NCBI RefSeq assembly: GCF_019429625.1
Contig: NZ_JAHXRW010000005.1
Coordinates: 1-64,000 of the forward strand
Reading direction: 5' to 3'
Length of the DNA: 64,000 bases
DNA from: Celeribacter sp. PS-C1
GTDB lineage: Bacteria; Pseudomonadota; Alphaproteobacteria; Rhodobacterales; Rhodobacteraceae
In this document: piece after piece, positions 41,995 to 51,127 of the stretch
How the letters are laid out: each line of letters starts with the position of its first letter
How positions within the stretch are numbered: the stretch's first letter is position 1
Made by a program: the position numbers and the translations under genes
Notes under the pieces: generated by a model
The model's database searches: none
The model's input: only the letters and a program-made list of their open reading frames with translations
What the model was told of the DNA's origin: nothing

Positions 41995-43004
41995 GCAATC
42001 ACACCTTCACCTGTATCGACGGCCACACCTGTGGCAACCCTGTGCGTCTCGTGGCCGGCGGTGGTCCGCGTCTCGAGGGCGCGAATATGATCGAAAAGCG
42101 CGCGCATTTTCTGCGCGAGTTCGACTGGATCCGCACCGGGTTGATGTTCGAGCCGCGCGGGCATGACATGATGTCCGGTTCGATCCTCTATCCGCCGACG
42201 CGCGAAGATTGCGATGTTGCCGTGCTGTTCATCGAAACCTCCGGCTGTCTGCCGATGTGCGGTCACGGCACCATCGGCACAGTGACCATGGCGATTGAGA
42301 ACGGGTTGGTGACGCCGAAAGTGCCGGGCAGGCTCATGCTCGATACGCCCGCCGGTCCCGTGTCCATCGACTACCGCCAAGAGGGCCGTTTCGTCGAAGA
42401 GGTGCGCCTCACCAATGTGCCCGCCTTCCTCTATGCCGAGGGGCTGACCGCCGAGATTGACGCGCTGGGTGAGGTCACGGTGGATGTGTCTTATGGCGGT
42501 AATTTCTACGCCATCGTCGAGCCGCAGGCCTGTTTCAACGACATGGCTGATTTTACGGCGGGGGAATTGATCGAGATGAGCCGGGCGCTGCGCCGCGCGC
42601 TCAATGAAAAATACGATTTCGTGCATCCCGAAAAGCCGGAGATCAACGGCTTGTCGCATATCATGTGGACCGGCAAGCCGACCGTCGAGGGCGCGACGGC
42701 CCGCAACGCCGTGTTCTATGGCGACAAGGCCATCGACCGTTCGCCTTGTGGCACCGGCACCTCGGCGCGTATGGCGCAATGGGCCGCCAAAGGCCGGCTC
42801 AAAGTGGGCGATGAGTTCATTCACGAAAGCATTATCGGCAGCCTTTTCAAGGGCCGGGTCGAAGCCGCCGTCAAAGTCGGTGCCGAGGACGACGAGCGCG
42901 ATGCCATCATTCCCTCGATCGGCGGGTGGGCGCGTCAGACCGGCTTTAACACCATCTTCATCGACGACCGCGACCCCTATGCTCACGGGTTTACCGTGGT
43001 GTGA
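41991..43004 (+). CDS. 4-hydroxyproline 2-epimerase (proline racemase superfamily)
   Basis: A 337-aa epimerase. Both catalytic cysteines are present: C90 in LPMCGHGTIG and C253 in DRSPCGTGTSAR, so it can move the alpha proton by the two-base mechanism. It would interconvert trans-4-hydroxy-L-proline and cis-4-hydroxy-D-proline, feeding the oxidase encoded just upstream with a 4-base overlap. Gene order favours hydroxyproline over proline as substrate. Confidence 0.92.
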   Translation: MSNHTFTCIDGHTCGNPVRLVAGGGPRLEGANMIEKRAHFLREFDWIRTGLMFEPRGHDMMSGSILYPPTREDCDVAVLFIETSGCLPMCGHGTIGTVTMAIENGLVTPKVPGRLMLDTPAGPVSIDYRQEGRFVEEVRLTNVPAFLYAEGLTAEIDALGEVTVDVSYGGNFYAIVEPQACFNDMADFTAGELIEMSRALRRALNEKYDFVHPEKPEINGLSHIMWTGKPTVEGATARNAVFYGDKAIDRSPCGTGTSARMAQWAAKGRLKVGDEFIHESIIGSLFKGRVEAAVKVGAEDDERDAIIPSIGGWARQTGFNTIFIDDRDPYAHGFTVV

Positions 43005-43052
43005 GGTGTCGTGCGCGGCGTCGACTGTTCTGAGATTCTGAAAGGATACGAC

Positions 43053-44567
43053 ATGACATTCACCCCGCATGGGAAACATTTGATTGTAGGCGATTGGGTT
43101 GCAGGCGAGGACGCGTTTACCTCCACGCCGACGACCGGTGAGGGCCAGCGTTTTTCTAAAGGCACGCCCGCGCTGATCAATCAGGCCGTGCAAGCCGCCG
43201 AAGATGCGTTTTGGACCTATGGCTATACGACGCGCGAAGAACGCGCGGTGTTTCTCGAAACCATCGCCGCCGAGATCGAGGCCCGCGCCGATCTGATCAC
43301 GCCCACCGCAATGGCCGAAAGTGGCCTGCCCGAAGCGCGCCTTGTGGGCGAGCGCGGGCGGACGACGGGGCAGCTCAAACTCTTCGCCGATCACATCCGC
43401 AAGGGCGACTATCTGGACCGCCGTTATGACGAGGCGCTGCCCGACCGCGCGCCTCTGCCGCGTCCCGATCTGCGGCTGATGCAACGTCCCATCGGGCCGG
43501 TCGCGGTTTTCGGTGCGTCGAACTTTCCGCTGGCCTTCTCGGTCGCGGGCGGGGATACGGCCTCTGCTTTGGCAGCGGGCTGTCCGGTTGTTGTGAAGGG
43601 CCACGAAGCCCACCCGGCCACCTCTGAGATCGTTGCCGATGCCTTCAAAGCCGCGATTGAGAAATGCGGTTTGCCTGCGGGCGTCTTCTCCATGGTGCAT
43701 GGTGGCACGCATGAGGTCGGCGCGGCTTTGGTCCAGCATCCGTTGATCAATGCCGTGGGCTTCACCGGTTCATTGGCCGGTGGTCGCGCGCTCTTTGATC
43801 TGTGCGCCAAACGCGTCAACCCCATCCCGTTCTTTGGCGAGCTTGGCTCCGTGAACCCGATGTTCCTTTTGCCGGAGGCGCTCTCTGCGCGCGGCGAGGC
43901 GCTTGGGCAAGGTTGGGCCGGATCGCTGGCGATGGGTGCAGGGCAGTTCTGCACCAATCCGGGGATTGTTGTGGTTGTCGAAGGTGACGAAGAGCAGGCC
44001 TTTACCAAAGCCGCACTTGAGGCGCTCACCGCCACCGGGTCGCAGGTTATGCTCACTGAGGGCATCGCTAACGCCTATGTCAAAGGCGGCGATAAGATCA
44101 AAACTCAGCCCGGAGTGCAGGAGCTTTTGACCCAGATGTGCGATCGCCGCGAGGCGAAGCCATTCCTGTTCAAAGTGAAGGCAGAGGATTGGCTGGCGAA
44201 TGAGGTGCTGTCTGAAGAGGTCTTCGGACCTTTGGGTCTCATCGTCACCGTCAAGGACGCGGCGCAGATGATCGAGGTGGCGAAATCCTTCGAGGGTCAG
44301 CTCACCGCAACGCTGCATATGGATGATGCCGACATGGCGCTCGCGGGCCAACTTATGCCCATTCTCGAACGCAAGGCGGGTCGGGTGATGGCCAATGGGT
44401 TCCCGACCGGCGTCGAGGTTTGCAATAGCATGGTGCACGGCGGGCCTTACCCGGCCTCGACAAATTTCGGAGCGACCTCGGTGGGGACGATGGCCATTCG
44501 TCGTTTCCTGCGTCCGGTCTGCTACCAGAATATTCCGGCGGCGGTTCTGCCGCAGGACCTTGTCTAA
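43053..44567 (+). CDS. alpha-ketoglutarate semialdehyde dehydrogenase
   Basis: A 504-aa NAD(P)-dependent aldehyde dehydrogenase of the 2,5-dioxovalerate subgroup. Catalytic C300 is in GAGQFCTNPG, E263 in PFFGELGSVNP, N157 in GASNFPLAFS, and the cofactor loop is GFTGSLAGGRAL. It oxidises alpha-ketoglutarate semialdehyde to alpha-ketoglutarate, the last step of trans-4-hydroxyproline use. ATG 43053 has AAAGGA 7 bases before it; a frame start at 43011 lacks one. A terminator follows. Confidence 0.9.
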   Translation: MTFTPHGKHLIVGDWVAGEDAFTSTPTTGEGQRFSKGTPALINQAVQAAEDAFWTYGYTTREERAVFLETIAAEIEARADLITPTAMAESGLPEARLVGERGRTTGQLKLFADHIRKGDYLDRRYDEALPDRAPLPRPDLRLMQRPIGPVAVFGASNFPLAFSVAGGDTASALAAGCPVVVKGHEAHPATSEIVADAFKAAIEKCGLPAGVFSMVHGGTHEVGAALVQHPLINAVGFTGSLAGGRALFDLCAKRVNPIPFFGELGSVNPMFLLPEALSARGEALGQGWAGSLAMGAGQFCTNPGIVVVVEGDEEQAFTKAALEALTATGSQVMLTEGIANAYVKGGDKIKTQPGVQELLTQMCDRREAKPFLFKVKAEDWLANEVLSEEVFGPLGLIVTVKDAAQMIEVAKSFEGQLTATLHMDDADMALAGQLMPILERKAGRVMANGFPTGVEVCNSMVHGGPYPASTNFGATSVGTMAIRRFLRPVCYQNIPAAVLPQDLV

Positions 44568-44589
44568 CCTAGATTTCGCCGAACATATG

Positions 44590-44634
44590 AGCGCTGGCCA
44601 GCCCACGGTGTGAACTGGCCAGCGCTTGTTTTTT
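44590..44634 (+). terminator. intrinsic terminator after the dehydrogenase gene
   Basis: A 12-bp perfect stem AGCGCTGGCCAG/CTGGCCAGCGCT (44590-44601 with 44615-44626), 13-base loop, then TGTTTTTT. It ends the plus-strand hydroxyproline operon right before the convergent quinoprotein gene, whose stop codon is at 44636-44638. Confidence 0.92.
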
Positions 44635-44635
44635 A

Positions 44636-47044
44636 TCAGCCTTGCGGCAGAGCGTAGGCGATCAGGTAATCGCCGCGATCCGGCGACTGACGGGCACCGC
44701 CAGCGGAGATCACGATGTACTGACGCCCGTCTTCCTGCGACACGTAGGAGATCGGCGTGCCTTGCGAGCCAACCGGCAGGCGGACTTTCCAGACCTCTTT
44801 GCCGGTCGCGCTGTCAAAGGCACGCAGCCAGTAGTCTTGCGTGGCAGCAAAGAACACCAGACCGCCTTGCGTCGACAGTGACCCACCGATGGTCGGCATA
44901 CCCACAGGCATCGGAAGGCGCATCTTCATGCCGAAGAGAACCGTGTCCTGAACCGTGCCAAGCGGCGCTTCCCAGGCGACGGACTGCGTGTCGAGATTGA
45001 CAGCGGTCAGCGTGCCGAACGGCGGCTCCTGACAAGGAATGCCCAGCGGCGAGAGGAAGCGGTTTTTGTTGACGGAGTAGGGCGTGCCTTTGAGCGGAAC
45101 GCCACCCATCACGGTGTTGACGGCTTCGGAGCCATTGGAAGCCGCAGCATCCGGGTCCTGTTCCATCATATGCACCCAGAGGCCCAGACGCATGTCGTTG
45201 ATGAAGATGGTGTTCGCGGTCGGATCATAGGACAGACCGCCCCAGTTCATCCCGCCAAGCGAGCCCGGGAAAGACAGTGAATAATCGGTGTCCGGCGCGG
45301 TGTAGAGACCCTCGTAGCGATAGCCTTTGAAAATCACACGACACATCAGCTGATCGAACGGGGTTGCGCCCCACATGTCTTTCTCGGTCAGATGCGGCGC
45401 ACCGATTTGCGGCATGCCAACGGAGAGCGGCTGTTTCAGGGCGTATTTCTCGCCCGGAATGGTCGCTGGTTTGACGTCGATCTCTTCGACCTCGGTCAGG
45501 GGCTGACCGGTCGCACGATCAAGCACAAAGATCTGCCCGGCTTTGGTGCCAAAGATCAGCGCAGGCGTGCCTTTGAAGTCGATCAGCGTCGGCTGCATCG
45601 GCACGTCAAAGTCCCACAGATCGTGGTGCACGGTCTGATAGACCCATTTCTCGTCGCCGGTGGTGGCATCGAGGGCAAGGATGGAGGCGCCGTATTTCTC
45701 GTCTTCCGGCGTGCGTTCCACACCCCAGAGGTCGATGGCGGCGTTGCCGACCGGCATGAACACGGTGTTGCTCTCCGCGTCATAGGTCATCGGCGCCCAG
45801 ACGTTCGGCGTGGAACGCGTATAGGCGGTGCCGTCGGCAGGCGCATTGCGATCTTCGGGATTGCCCGGATCGAAGGCCCATTTCATCTCGCCGGTGATGG
45901 CGTCAAAGCCACGCATCACACCGCCCGGCATATCGAGCGCCACGTTGTCGGCGACACGTCCGCCCACAACCATGGTGGAGCCCGCCAGAAGTGGCGGTGA
46001 GGTCAGCGAGTAGAGCGGCGCTTGCGCGTCCCCCAGACCCTGTTTCAGGTCGATCATGCCCGCGTCACCAAAGCCTTCGCAAAGCGCGCCGGTTTCGGCA
46101 TCCAAAGCCACGAGCACCGCGTCGATGGTGTTCATGTAGATGCGTTTCTCACAGGCGGCCCCTTCCGGCAGGTTGAACGGGGTCACAGGCGTTGCGCCTT
46201 CGACGGTCGGCTGTTCGAGCGGAATAGACGTGTCGAGATAGGCCAGACCGCGACAACGCACCCAGGTGCGGGTGTCCGTCGGGAAATCATGACGCCAGTT
46301 CTCTTCGCCAGTCGTCGCGTTCACGGAGAGCACGATGTTGTTGGGCGTACAGAAATAGAGGTCTTCACCGACTTGCAGCGGTGTGCCTTGGTCCTCGGAG
46401 CCGCCACCATTGGGGGAGTCCGGAATGTCGCCAGTGCGGAAGGTCCAAGCGACCTCAAGCTCGTCGACGTTGTCGGGCGTGATCTGATCCAGCGCCGCAA
46501 AACGCGTGGCGTCGGGCGTGGAGCCATAGCTGCTCCAGTCCGTCGGCGCGCCTTCGGCAACGGGCGTTTCACCCGAAGCGATCTCGAAATTATGCTGACC
46601 ATGCGGCTGGAACATGCCCCAGACCATGCCCAGAACGACAACCAAAGACACCGCGGCAATGCCGAGGAACGGTCCCGTCATCGGCGCACGACCGGCGCGT
46701 TTGAGCGTCAGCGGGTGAAGCGCCATCATGAGCATGAAGATGATCAAGAAGGTAAAGATCCGGGCGTGCAGAGGCCAGAAATCGAGGCCTGCTTCCCAGA
46801 ACGCCCAGACCACGGTCAGGGCAAAGGCGATGGCGTAGATGATCGTGCCGCTCGGCGAGCCGCGCATGATCTGAACGCCGGAGGCCACAAGCGCGAGCCC
46901 CATAAGCAAATAATACCAACTGCCGCCACGCGCGATCAACATCACGCCGCCAACAGCCAGCCCGAGACCCACCAGCGCCAATACTGCGCCAAGCAGGACG
47001 AGCAGCCATGTCCATGACTGCTTCGAGGAGGTTTCTTCGGTCAT
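44636..47044 (-). CDS. gcd: membrane-bound PQQ-dependent dehydrogenase (glucose/quinate type)
   Basis: An 802-aa quinoprotein. Five N-terminal membrane helices (residues 15-140) precede a periplasmic eight-bladed propeller with tryptophan-docking repeats such as ASILALDATTGDEKWVYQTV and FDSATGKEVWKVRLP. GSEDQGTPLQVGEDLYF, YMNTIDAVLVALDAETGALC, RSTPNVWAPMTYD and GNAAIDLWGVERTPED match glucose dehydrogenase. It would oxidise a sugar or cyclic polyol in the periplasm and reduce ubiquinone. Substrate could also be quinate or shikimate. No PQQ synthesis genes are in the window. AGGA lies before the ATG and a perfect palindrome just upstream of that. Confidence 0.9.
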   Translation of the reverse strand: MTEETSSKQSWTWLLVLLGAVLALVGLGLAVGGVMLIARGGSWYYLLMGLALVASGVQIMRGSPSGTIIYAIAFALTVVWAFWEAGLDFWPLHARIFTFLIIFMLMMALHPLTLKRAGRAPMTGPFLGIAAVSLVVVLGMVWGMFQPHGQHNFEIASGETPVAEGAPTDWSSYGSTPDATRFAALDQITPDNVDELEVAWTFRTGDIPDSPNGGGSEDQGTPLQVGEDLYFCTPNNIVLSVNATTGEENWRHDFPTDTRTWVRCRGLAYLDTSIPLEQPTVEGATPVTPFNLPEGAACEKRIYMNTIDAVLVALDAETGALCEGFGDAGMIDLKQGLGDAQAPLYSLTSPPLLAGSTMVVGGRVADNVALDMPGGVMRGFDAITGEMKWAFDPGNPEDRNAPADGTAYTRSTPNVWAPMTYDAESNTVFMPVGNAAIDLWGVERTPEDEKYGASILALDATTGDEKWVYQTVHHDLWDFDVPMQPTLIDFKGTPALIFGTKAGQIFVLDRATGQPLTEVEEIDVKPATIPGEKYALKQPLSVGMPQIGAPHLTEKDMWGATPFDQLMCRVIFKGYRYEGLYTAPDTDYSLSFPGSLGGMNWGGLSYDPTANTIFINDMRLGLWVHMMEQDPDAAASNGSEAVNTVMGGVPLKGTPYSVNKNRFLSPLGIPCQEPPFGTLTAVNLDTQSVAWEAPLGTVQDTVLFGMKMRLPMPVGMPTIGGSLSTQGGLVFFAATQDYWLRAFDSATGKEVWKVRLPVGSQGTPISYVSQEDGRQYIVISAGGARQSPDRGDYLIAYALPQG

Positions 47045-47057
47045 TTTCTATCCTAAT

Positions 47058-47077
47058 TGACAGTGTTTTCACTGTCA
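47058..47077 (-). promoter_or_regulatory. palindrome upstream of the quinoprotein gene
   Basis: TGACAGTG-TTTT-CACTGTCA: two perfect 8-bp arms, 4-base centre, ending 14 bases before the start codon and next to the ribosome site AGGA. It may be a repressor operator or a leader hairpin that affects translation. Confidence 0.5.
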
Positions 47078-47276
47078 TTTGAGCCGTGTGGACCGACCGC
47101 CCCTCCTCCCAAAGCAATCGTAACATAGCACAAATGAACACCGCGCTCTTCTCACGCGTGGCAATGTGCCTCAATACAAAGAATTCAACACTGCCCTGCG
47201 CTAACACGCACAGAGATTCACATTCTGTTGTGCGAATATGTTTCTTTGTGGTGCTCAGCGCCGCGGCTCTGAAGCC

Positions 47277-48452
47277 CTAGAAAATCTCGAACAGCCCTGC
47301 CGCGCCCTGACCGCCACCGATGCACATGGAAACGACGCCATAGCGTGCCCCGCGACGCTTGCCCTCCAAGAGGATATGCCCCGCCATCCGCGCGCCTGAC
47401 ATGCCGTAGGGATGCCCGATAGAGATCGCGCCGCCGTTGACGTTGAGCAACTCGTCAGGAATGCTGAGGCGATCGCGGCAATAAAGAAGCTGCGCCGCGA
47501 AGGCTTCGTTGATTTCCCAAAGGCCGATGTCGTCAATCGACAGACTCGCGCGGTCGAGCAGGCGCGGAATGGCAAACACCGGACCGATGCCCATTTCCTC
47601 CGGCGCAACGCCCGCAACGGCAAATCCGCGAAAGGCGCCAAGTGGCTCTAATCCACGCTTTTCGGCCTCTTTACCGGACATGACGATACAGGCCGAGGCC
47701 CCATCGGAGAGCTGGCTTGCGTTGCCGGCGGTGACGCATTTGTCAGGCCCCAAAACGGGTGTGAGGCTGGAGAGTCCCTCAAGCGTGGTGCCGGGGCGAT
47801 TGCATTCATCCTGCTCCAGTCTCACCGCCTCCTCATGGCTTTCGCCTGTGGCCTTGTCGGTCACAATCTTAGTGGCCTCCACCGGAACGATTTCGTCAGA
47901 AAATAGACCCTGATCCTGCGCAACAGCGGTTTTTTGCTGTGACGCCAACGCATAGGCATCCTGCGCGTCGCGAGACACGCCGTAGCGCTCGGCGACCACT
48001 TCTGCGGTCTCGATCATCGACATGTAATAGCTGTCGGGAACGCCGGGGGACTTGTAACGATAGCCGTTCCAGTGATTGTTCTGCACCAGAGAAATAGAGT
48101 CTAATCCACCGGAAAGTGCCACATCCACGCCCTCGGCCATGACCATATGAGCGGCCGAAGCGATGGCGTTGAGGCCCGAGGCGCATTGCCGGTCCAGCGT
48201 GACGCCTGCGACTGTGTCGGGCAGACCGGAGGCGATCGCGATGTGACGCGCGACGTTGATGCCGGTGGAGCCTTGGGTCAGGGCTGATCCGAACACGGCC
48301 TCTTCGATTTCTCCACCTTCGAGACCCGCGCGCGCCACAGCGGCCCGCACCGCATGGGCAGCCAAAGCGGGGCCTTCGAGGTTGTTGAACGCGCCGCGAT
48401 AGGCTTTGCCGATGGGGGTGCGGGCGGTGGAAACGATGACTGCGTCACGCAT
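47277..48452 (-). CDS. thiolase (acetyl-CoA C-acyltransferase)
   Basis: A 391-aa cytosolic thiolase. Nucleophile C90 in [12 protein letters not shown], histidine in [16 protein letters not shown], and second cysteine in [13 protein letters not shown] are all present. It can cleave a 3-oxoacyl-CoA into acetyl-CoA and a shorter acyl-CoA. ATG 48450-48452 has AAGGA upstream. It is the last gene of a nine-gene run. With the CoA-transferase genes it would complete breakdown of a beta-keto acid. Confidence 0.9.
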   Translation of the reverse strand: MRDAVIVSTARTPIGKAYRGAFNNLEGPALAAHAVRAAVARAGLEGGEIEEAVFGSALTQGSTGINVARHIAIASGLPDTVAGVTLDRQCASGLNAIASAAHMVMAEGVDVALSGGLDSISLVQNNHWNGYRYKSPGVPDSYYMSMIETAEVVAERYGVSRDAQDAYALASQQKTAVAQDQGLFSDEIVPVEATKIVTDKATGESHEEAVRLEQDECNRPGTTLEGLSSLTPVLGPDKCVTAGNASQLSDGASACIVMSGKEAEKRGLEPLGAFRGFAVAGVAPEEMGIGPVFAIPRLLDRASLSIDDIGLWEINEAFAAQLLYCRDRLSIPDELLNVNGGAISIGHPYGMSGARMAGHILLEGKRRGARYGVVSMCIGGGQGAAGLFEIF

Positions 48453-48463
48453 GAGTTTGGTCC

Positions 48464-49756
48464 TTAGAGAGTTTCGACGCCGCACCAGTCGGCGATAAAG
48501 AGTGCGGTGGATTGGGTGATGCGGCGGATGCTTTCAAGCTCGACACGTTCGTTGAACCCGTGAATTGCCTCGGCGCGGGGCCCATAGACCAGCGCGGGCG
48601 TTTCGGCATAAAGCCCGAAGAACCGCGCATCGGTCGTCGCCGTGATCGCCATGCGGTCCAGTGCCTCGCCCGTGGTGGCCAGATGCGCCTGATCCAGCGC
48701 GCTGATGGCGGCTTTGGCGGTGGAGGATGTGTCTTCGGAGAGAGCATACCCCTCGGCCATGAAGCCGTGATAGACCACCTCTGGCAGGGCGTTCTTGAGA
48801 AAGGCGTTTTGGCGCGCCGCGTCTAAAATAACCTCTTCGATCTCGGCCTTCGCGGCTTCGATATCCTGCCCCGGAAAGATCGCCATACGCACGTCGATCA
48901 CCGACCAAGCGGGGACAGAACTGGTCCAGTCGCCACCTTGAATCTTGCCGATGTTCAGGTTCAGCGCATGGTCGTGATGGGCGAAATCCTTGTGCCGTTG
49001 GTCAGCGGCGTTCCAGCGATGCTCCATCTCATGGAGTGCGGCAATGAGCGGGATCGCGGCCTCAATGGCATTGGCGCCCGAGCCCGCATAGGCGACATGG
49101 GTCGGCAATCCTTTGAGATGCACCTGAAACCAGATCACGCCGATCTGGGCGGTGACGAGTTTCTCCTCGAAGGGTTCGGGGATCAGCGCCGCATCGGCTT
49201 GATATCCGCGCGCAAGACAGGCCAGCGCCCCATTGCCGGTGCATTCCTCCTCGACGACGGATTGAAAGAATACGTCGGCCGCAGGCGCAAGGTTCAAGTG
49301 GCGCAGCGCATCCAAGGCGAAGAGGTTGGAGGCCAGTCCCGCCTTCATGTCGCCTGCGCCCCGACCATAAAGCCAGCCGTCGGCGAGATGCGGTTCAAAA
49401 GGCGCGCGGTCCCACATGTCCAAGGGGCCAGCGGGCACCACGTCGATGTGACCATTGAGAATAAGCGAGCGACCCTTTTGCGTCTGGCTCTTGTGGGTGC
49501 CGACGACGTTTTGCGCGTCCTCATAGGGGGTGAGCACCGGCGAGAATCCCGGCAGATGGCTAATTTCATCGACGTTGATCTGCCATTGATCGACGGCCAA
49601 GCCGCGATCTTTTAGCTCCGCGGCCATGAAGGTCTGCGCGCTTTGCTCAGCCCCGCGGGTCGACGGGTGCGCGGTCAACTCAGAGAGGAATTCGATCTCG
49701 CGATCAAACAGCGTATCGACCGCAGAGAGGATGCGGGTTTGAAGCTCTTGGTCCAT
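48464..49756 (-). CDS. M20-family metallopeptidase/deacylase (ArgE/DapE type)
   Basis: A 430-aa zinc hydrolase. Metal and catalytic motifs: [11 protein letters not shown] (His and Asp), [11 protein letters not shown] (bridging Asp) and [15 protein letters not shown] (catalytic Glu pair). Members remove N-acyl groups from amino acids or cleave dipeptides. The long open frame begins far upstream, but ATG 49754-49756 gives the normal family length and has GAGG before it. It lies 8 bases after the CoA-transferase B gene. In this operon a role in deacylating an N-acyl amino acid is likely. Confidence 0.88.
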   Translation of the reverse strand: MDQELQTRILSAVDTLFDREIEFLSELTAHPSTRGAEQSAQTFMAAELKDRGLAVDQWQINVDEISHLPGFSPVLTPYEDAQNVVGTHKSQTQKGRSLILNGHIDVVPAGPLDMWDRAPFEPHLADGWLYGRGAGDMKAGLASNLFALDALRHLNLAPAADVFFQSVVEEECTGNGALACLARGYQADAALIPEPFEEKLVTAQIGVIWFQVHLKGLPTHVAYAGSGANAIEAAIPLIAALHEMEHRWNAADQRHKDFAHHDHALNLNIGKIQGGDWTSSVPAWSVIDVRMAIFPGQDIEAAKAEIEEVILDAARQNAFLKNALPEVVYHGFMAEGYALSEDTSSTAKAAISALDQAHLATTGEALDRMAITATTDARFFGLYAETPALVYGPRAEAIHGFNERVELESIRRITQSTALFIADWCGVETL

Positions 49757-49764
49757 GACGTGCC

Positions 49765-50448
49765 TCAGAAGGTTGGAATGTCGGTGTCGGGCAGGATCAG
49801 CTTGGCGCCGGTGGCGGCGATGACTTCGGTCACGCTCACACCCTCGGCCAATTCGCGCAGGGCAAAACCCTCGGGGGTCACGTCGATCACGGCCATGTCG
49901 GTGAAAATCCGATCTACGGCGCGCTCCGCAGTTAGTGGCAGGGAGCAGCGTTCCAACAGTTTGGGATTGCCCTTGCGATCCGTGTGCGTGGTCATCACTA
50001 CAACGCGCCGGGCCTTTTGCGCCAACTCGATGGCGCCGCCTGCGCCGGGGGAAAATTTGCCCGGAATTTTCCAATTCGCCAGATCGCCGTTTTGCGCGAC
50101 CTCAAAAGCGCCCAGCATGGTCAGATCAAGCCGCCCGGAGCGCACCAGCGCGAAAGACACCACACTGTCGAAATAGGCCGAACCGGAGACGGGAGAGACA
50201 TAGGCCCCGCCCGCGTCGATGAGATTGCGGTCGGCTTTCTCATAAGGCAGCGTCGGGCCGATCCCGGTCATGCCGTTTTCGGTGTGCAAACAGACGGGCA
50301 GGTCGGCGGGCAGGTGGTTGATCACCTTGGTCGGCAGGCCGATGCCGAGATTGACCACCATGCCGGGGGTGATGTCACGCGCGGCGCGGGCGACCATGCG
50401 GGTGCGCGGGTCGATGGGTTTCACCTCTGGAAGTTTAACGTCTGACAA
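49765..50448 (-). CDS. 3-oxoacid CoA-transferase subunit B
   Basis: A 227-aa subunit. MVVNLGIGLPTKVINHL, HTENGMTGIGP (catalytic Glu), SAYFDSVVSFALVRSGRLD and MLGAFEVAQNGDLANW are the SctB/AtoA signature. It moves CoA to a 3-oxoacid, usually from succinyl-CoA. I place the start at TTG 50446-50448: AGGA lies eight bases upstream, it overlaps subunit A by 14 bases, and it gives the usual family N-terminus. The next in-frame ATG would remove 17 residues; the ATG further upstream lies deep in subunit A. Confidence 0.88.
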   Translation of the reverse strand: MSDVKLPEVKPIDPRTRMVARAARDITPGMVVNLGIGLPTKVINHLPADLPVCLHTENGMTGIGPTLPYEKADRNLIDAGGAYVSPVSGSAYFDSVVSFALVRSGRLDLTMLGAFEVAQNGDLANWKIPGKFSPGAGGAIELAQKARRVVVMTTHTDRKGNPKLLERCSLPLTAERAVDRIFTDMAVIDVTPEGFALRELAEGVSVTEVIAATGAKLILPDTDIPTF

Positions 50449-51127
50449 CGCCGTAATCCTCGCTGATCTCAGGGAGTTCGACCACCTGGTCGACGAAGGC
50501 GCCGGGGGTTTCGACCTCTTCGGGGGACAGATCACCCAGAGGCAAAAGCCGCTCGGCCTCCGCGATCACTATGGTTGCGGCCATGGCCATCGGCGGGTTG
50601 AAATTGCGCGCGGTGGCGGCATAGGCGAGGTTGCCGAAAGGATCGGCGCGGTCCGCATGGATGAGTGCGACATCGGCGCGAAGCGCGGGCTCGACCAAAA
50701 GCGGCTTGCCGTTCATCTCGACGACTTGTTTGCCCAGAGCCAGCTCTGTGCCGATGCCAATGTCGGTCAAGATCGCGGGGATGCCCGCACCGCCTGCACG
50801 GATGCGTTCGGCCAGAATGCCCTGTGCGCAAAACTCGACCTCAAGACGAGCGTCATTCATCATCGCGATCGCATTCGCGTTCAGGCCCAGATGGGTGACG
50901 ATCAGCTTTTTCACCTGACCGCTGGCCAGCAAATGGTCGATCCCCATCCCCGCCTCGTTGGCGTCGTTTTTCACCAAGGTCAGGTCTTTCTGACCCTGAC
51001 GCTGCAATTCGCGGATCAGAGAAAAGGGCGTGCCGGGCACACCGAAGCCGCCGACCAAGACGGTCGCCCCATCGGGAATGCGCGCGACGGCCGCCTCCAG
51101 AGAAGTGGATTTGTCAGGCAGTTTCAT
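50435..51127 (-). CDS. 3-oxoacid CoA-transferase subunit A
   Basis: A 230-aa partner of subunit B. GATVLVGGFGVPGTPFSLI is the glycine-rich CoA site of SctA/AtoD, with LTLVKNDANEAGMGIDHLL and VEFCAQGILAERIRAGGAG following. ATG 51125-51127 was chosen over a start 33 bases earlier; it overlaps the aminotransferase stop by 14 bases, so translation is coupled. Together A and B activate a beta-keto acid for thiolysis. Confidence 0.9.
   Translation of the reverse strand: MKLPDKSTSLEAAVARIPDGATVLVGGFGVPGTPFSLIRELQRQGQKDLTLVKNDANEAGMGIDHLLASGQVKKLIVTHLGLNANAIAMMNDARLEVEFCAQGILAERIRAGGAGIPAILTDIGIGTELALGKQVVEMNGKPLLVEPALRADVALIHADRADPFGNLAYAATARNFNPPMAMAATIVIAEAERLLPLGDLSPEEVETPGAFVDQVVELPEISEDYGVVRR

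Noticed and set aside
41619-43739. 706-codon minus-strand open frame opposite the oxidase and epimerase
   Set aside because: GC-rich antisense shadow; both plus-strand genes have intact catalytic motifs and good ribosome sites.
46022-47017. 331-codon plus-strand open frame opposite gcd
   Set aside because: Shadow of the quinoprotein gene with low-complexity charged translation.
49757-50074. N-terminal extension of the M20 enzyme
   Set aside because: It lies within the CoA-transferase B gene and has no M20 features.
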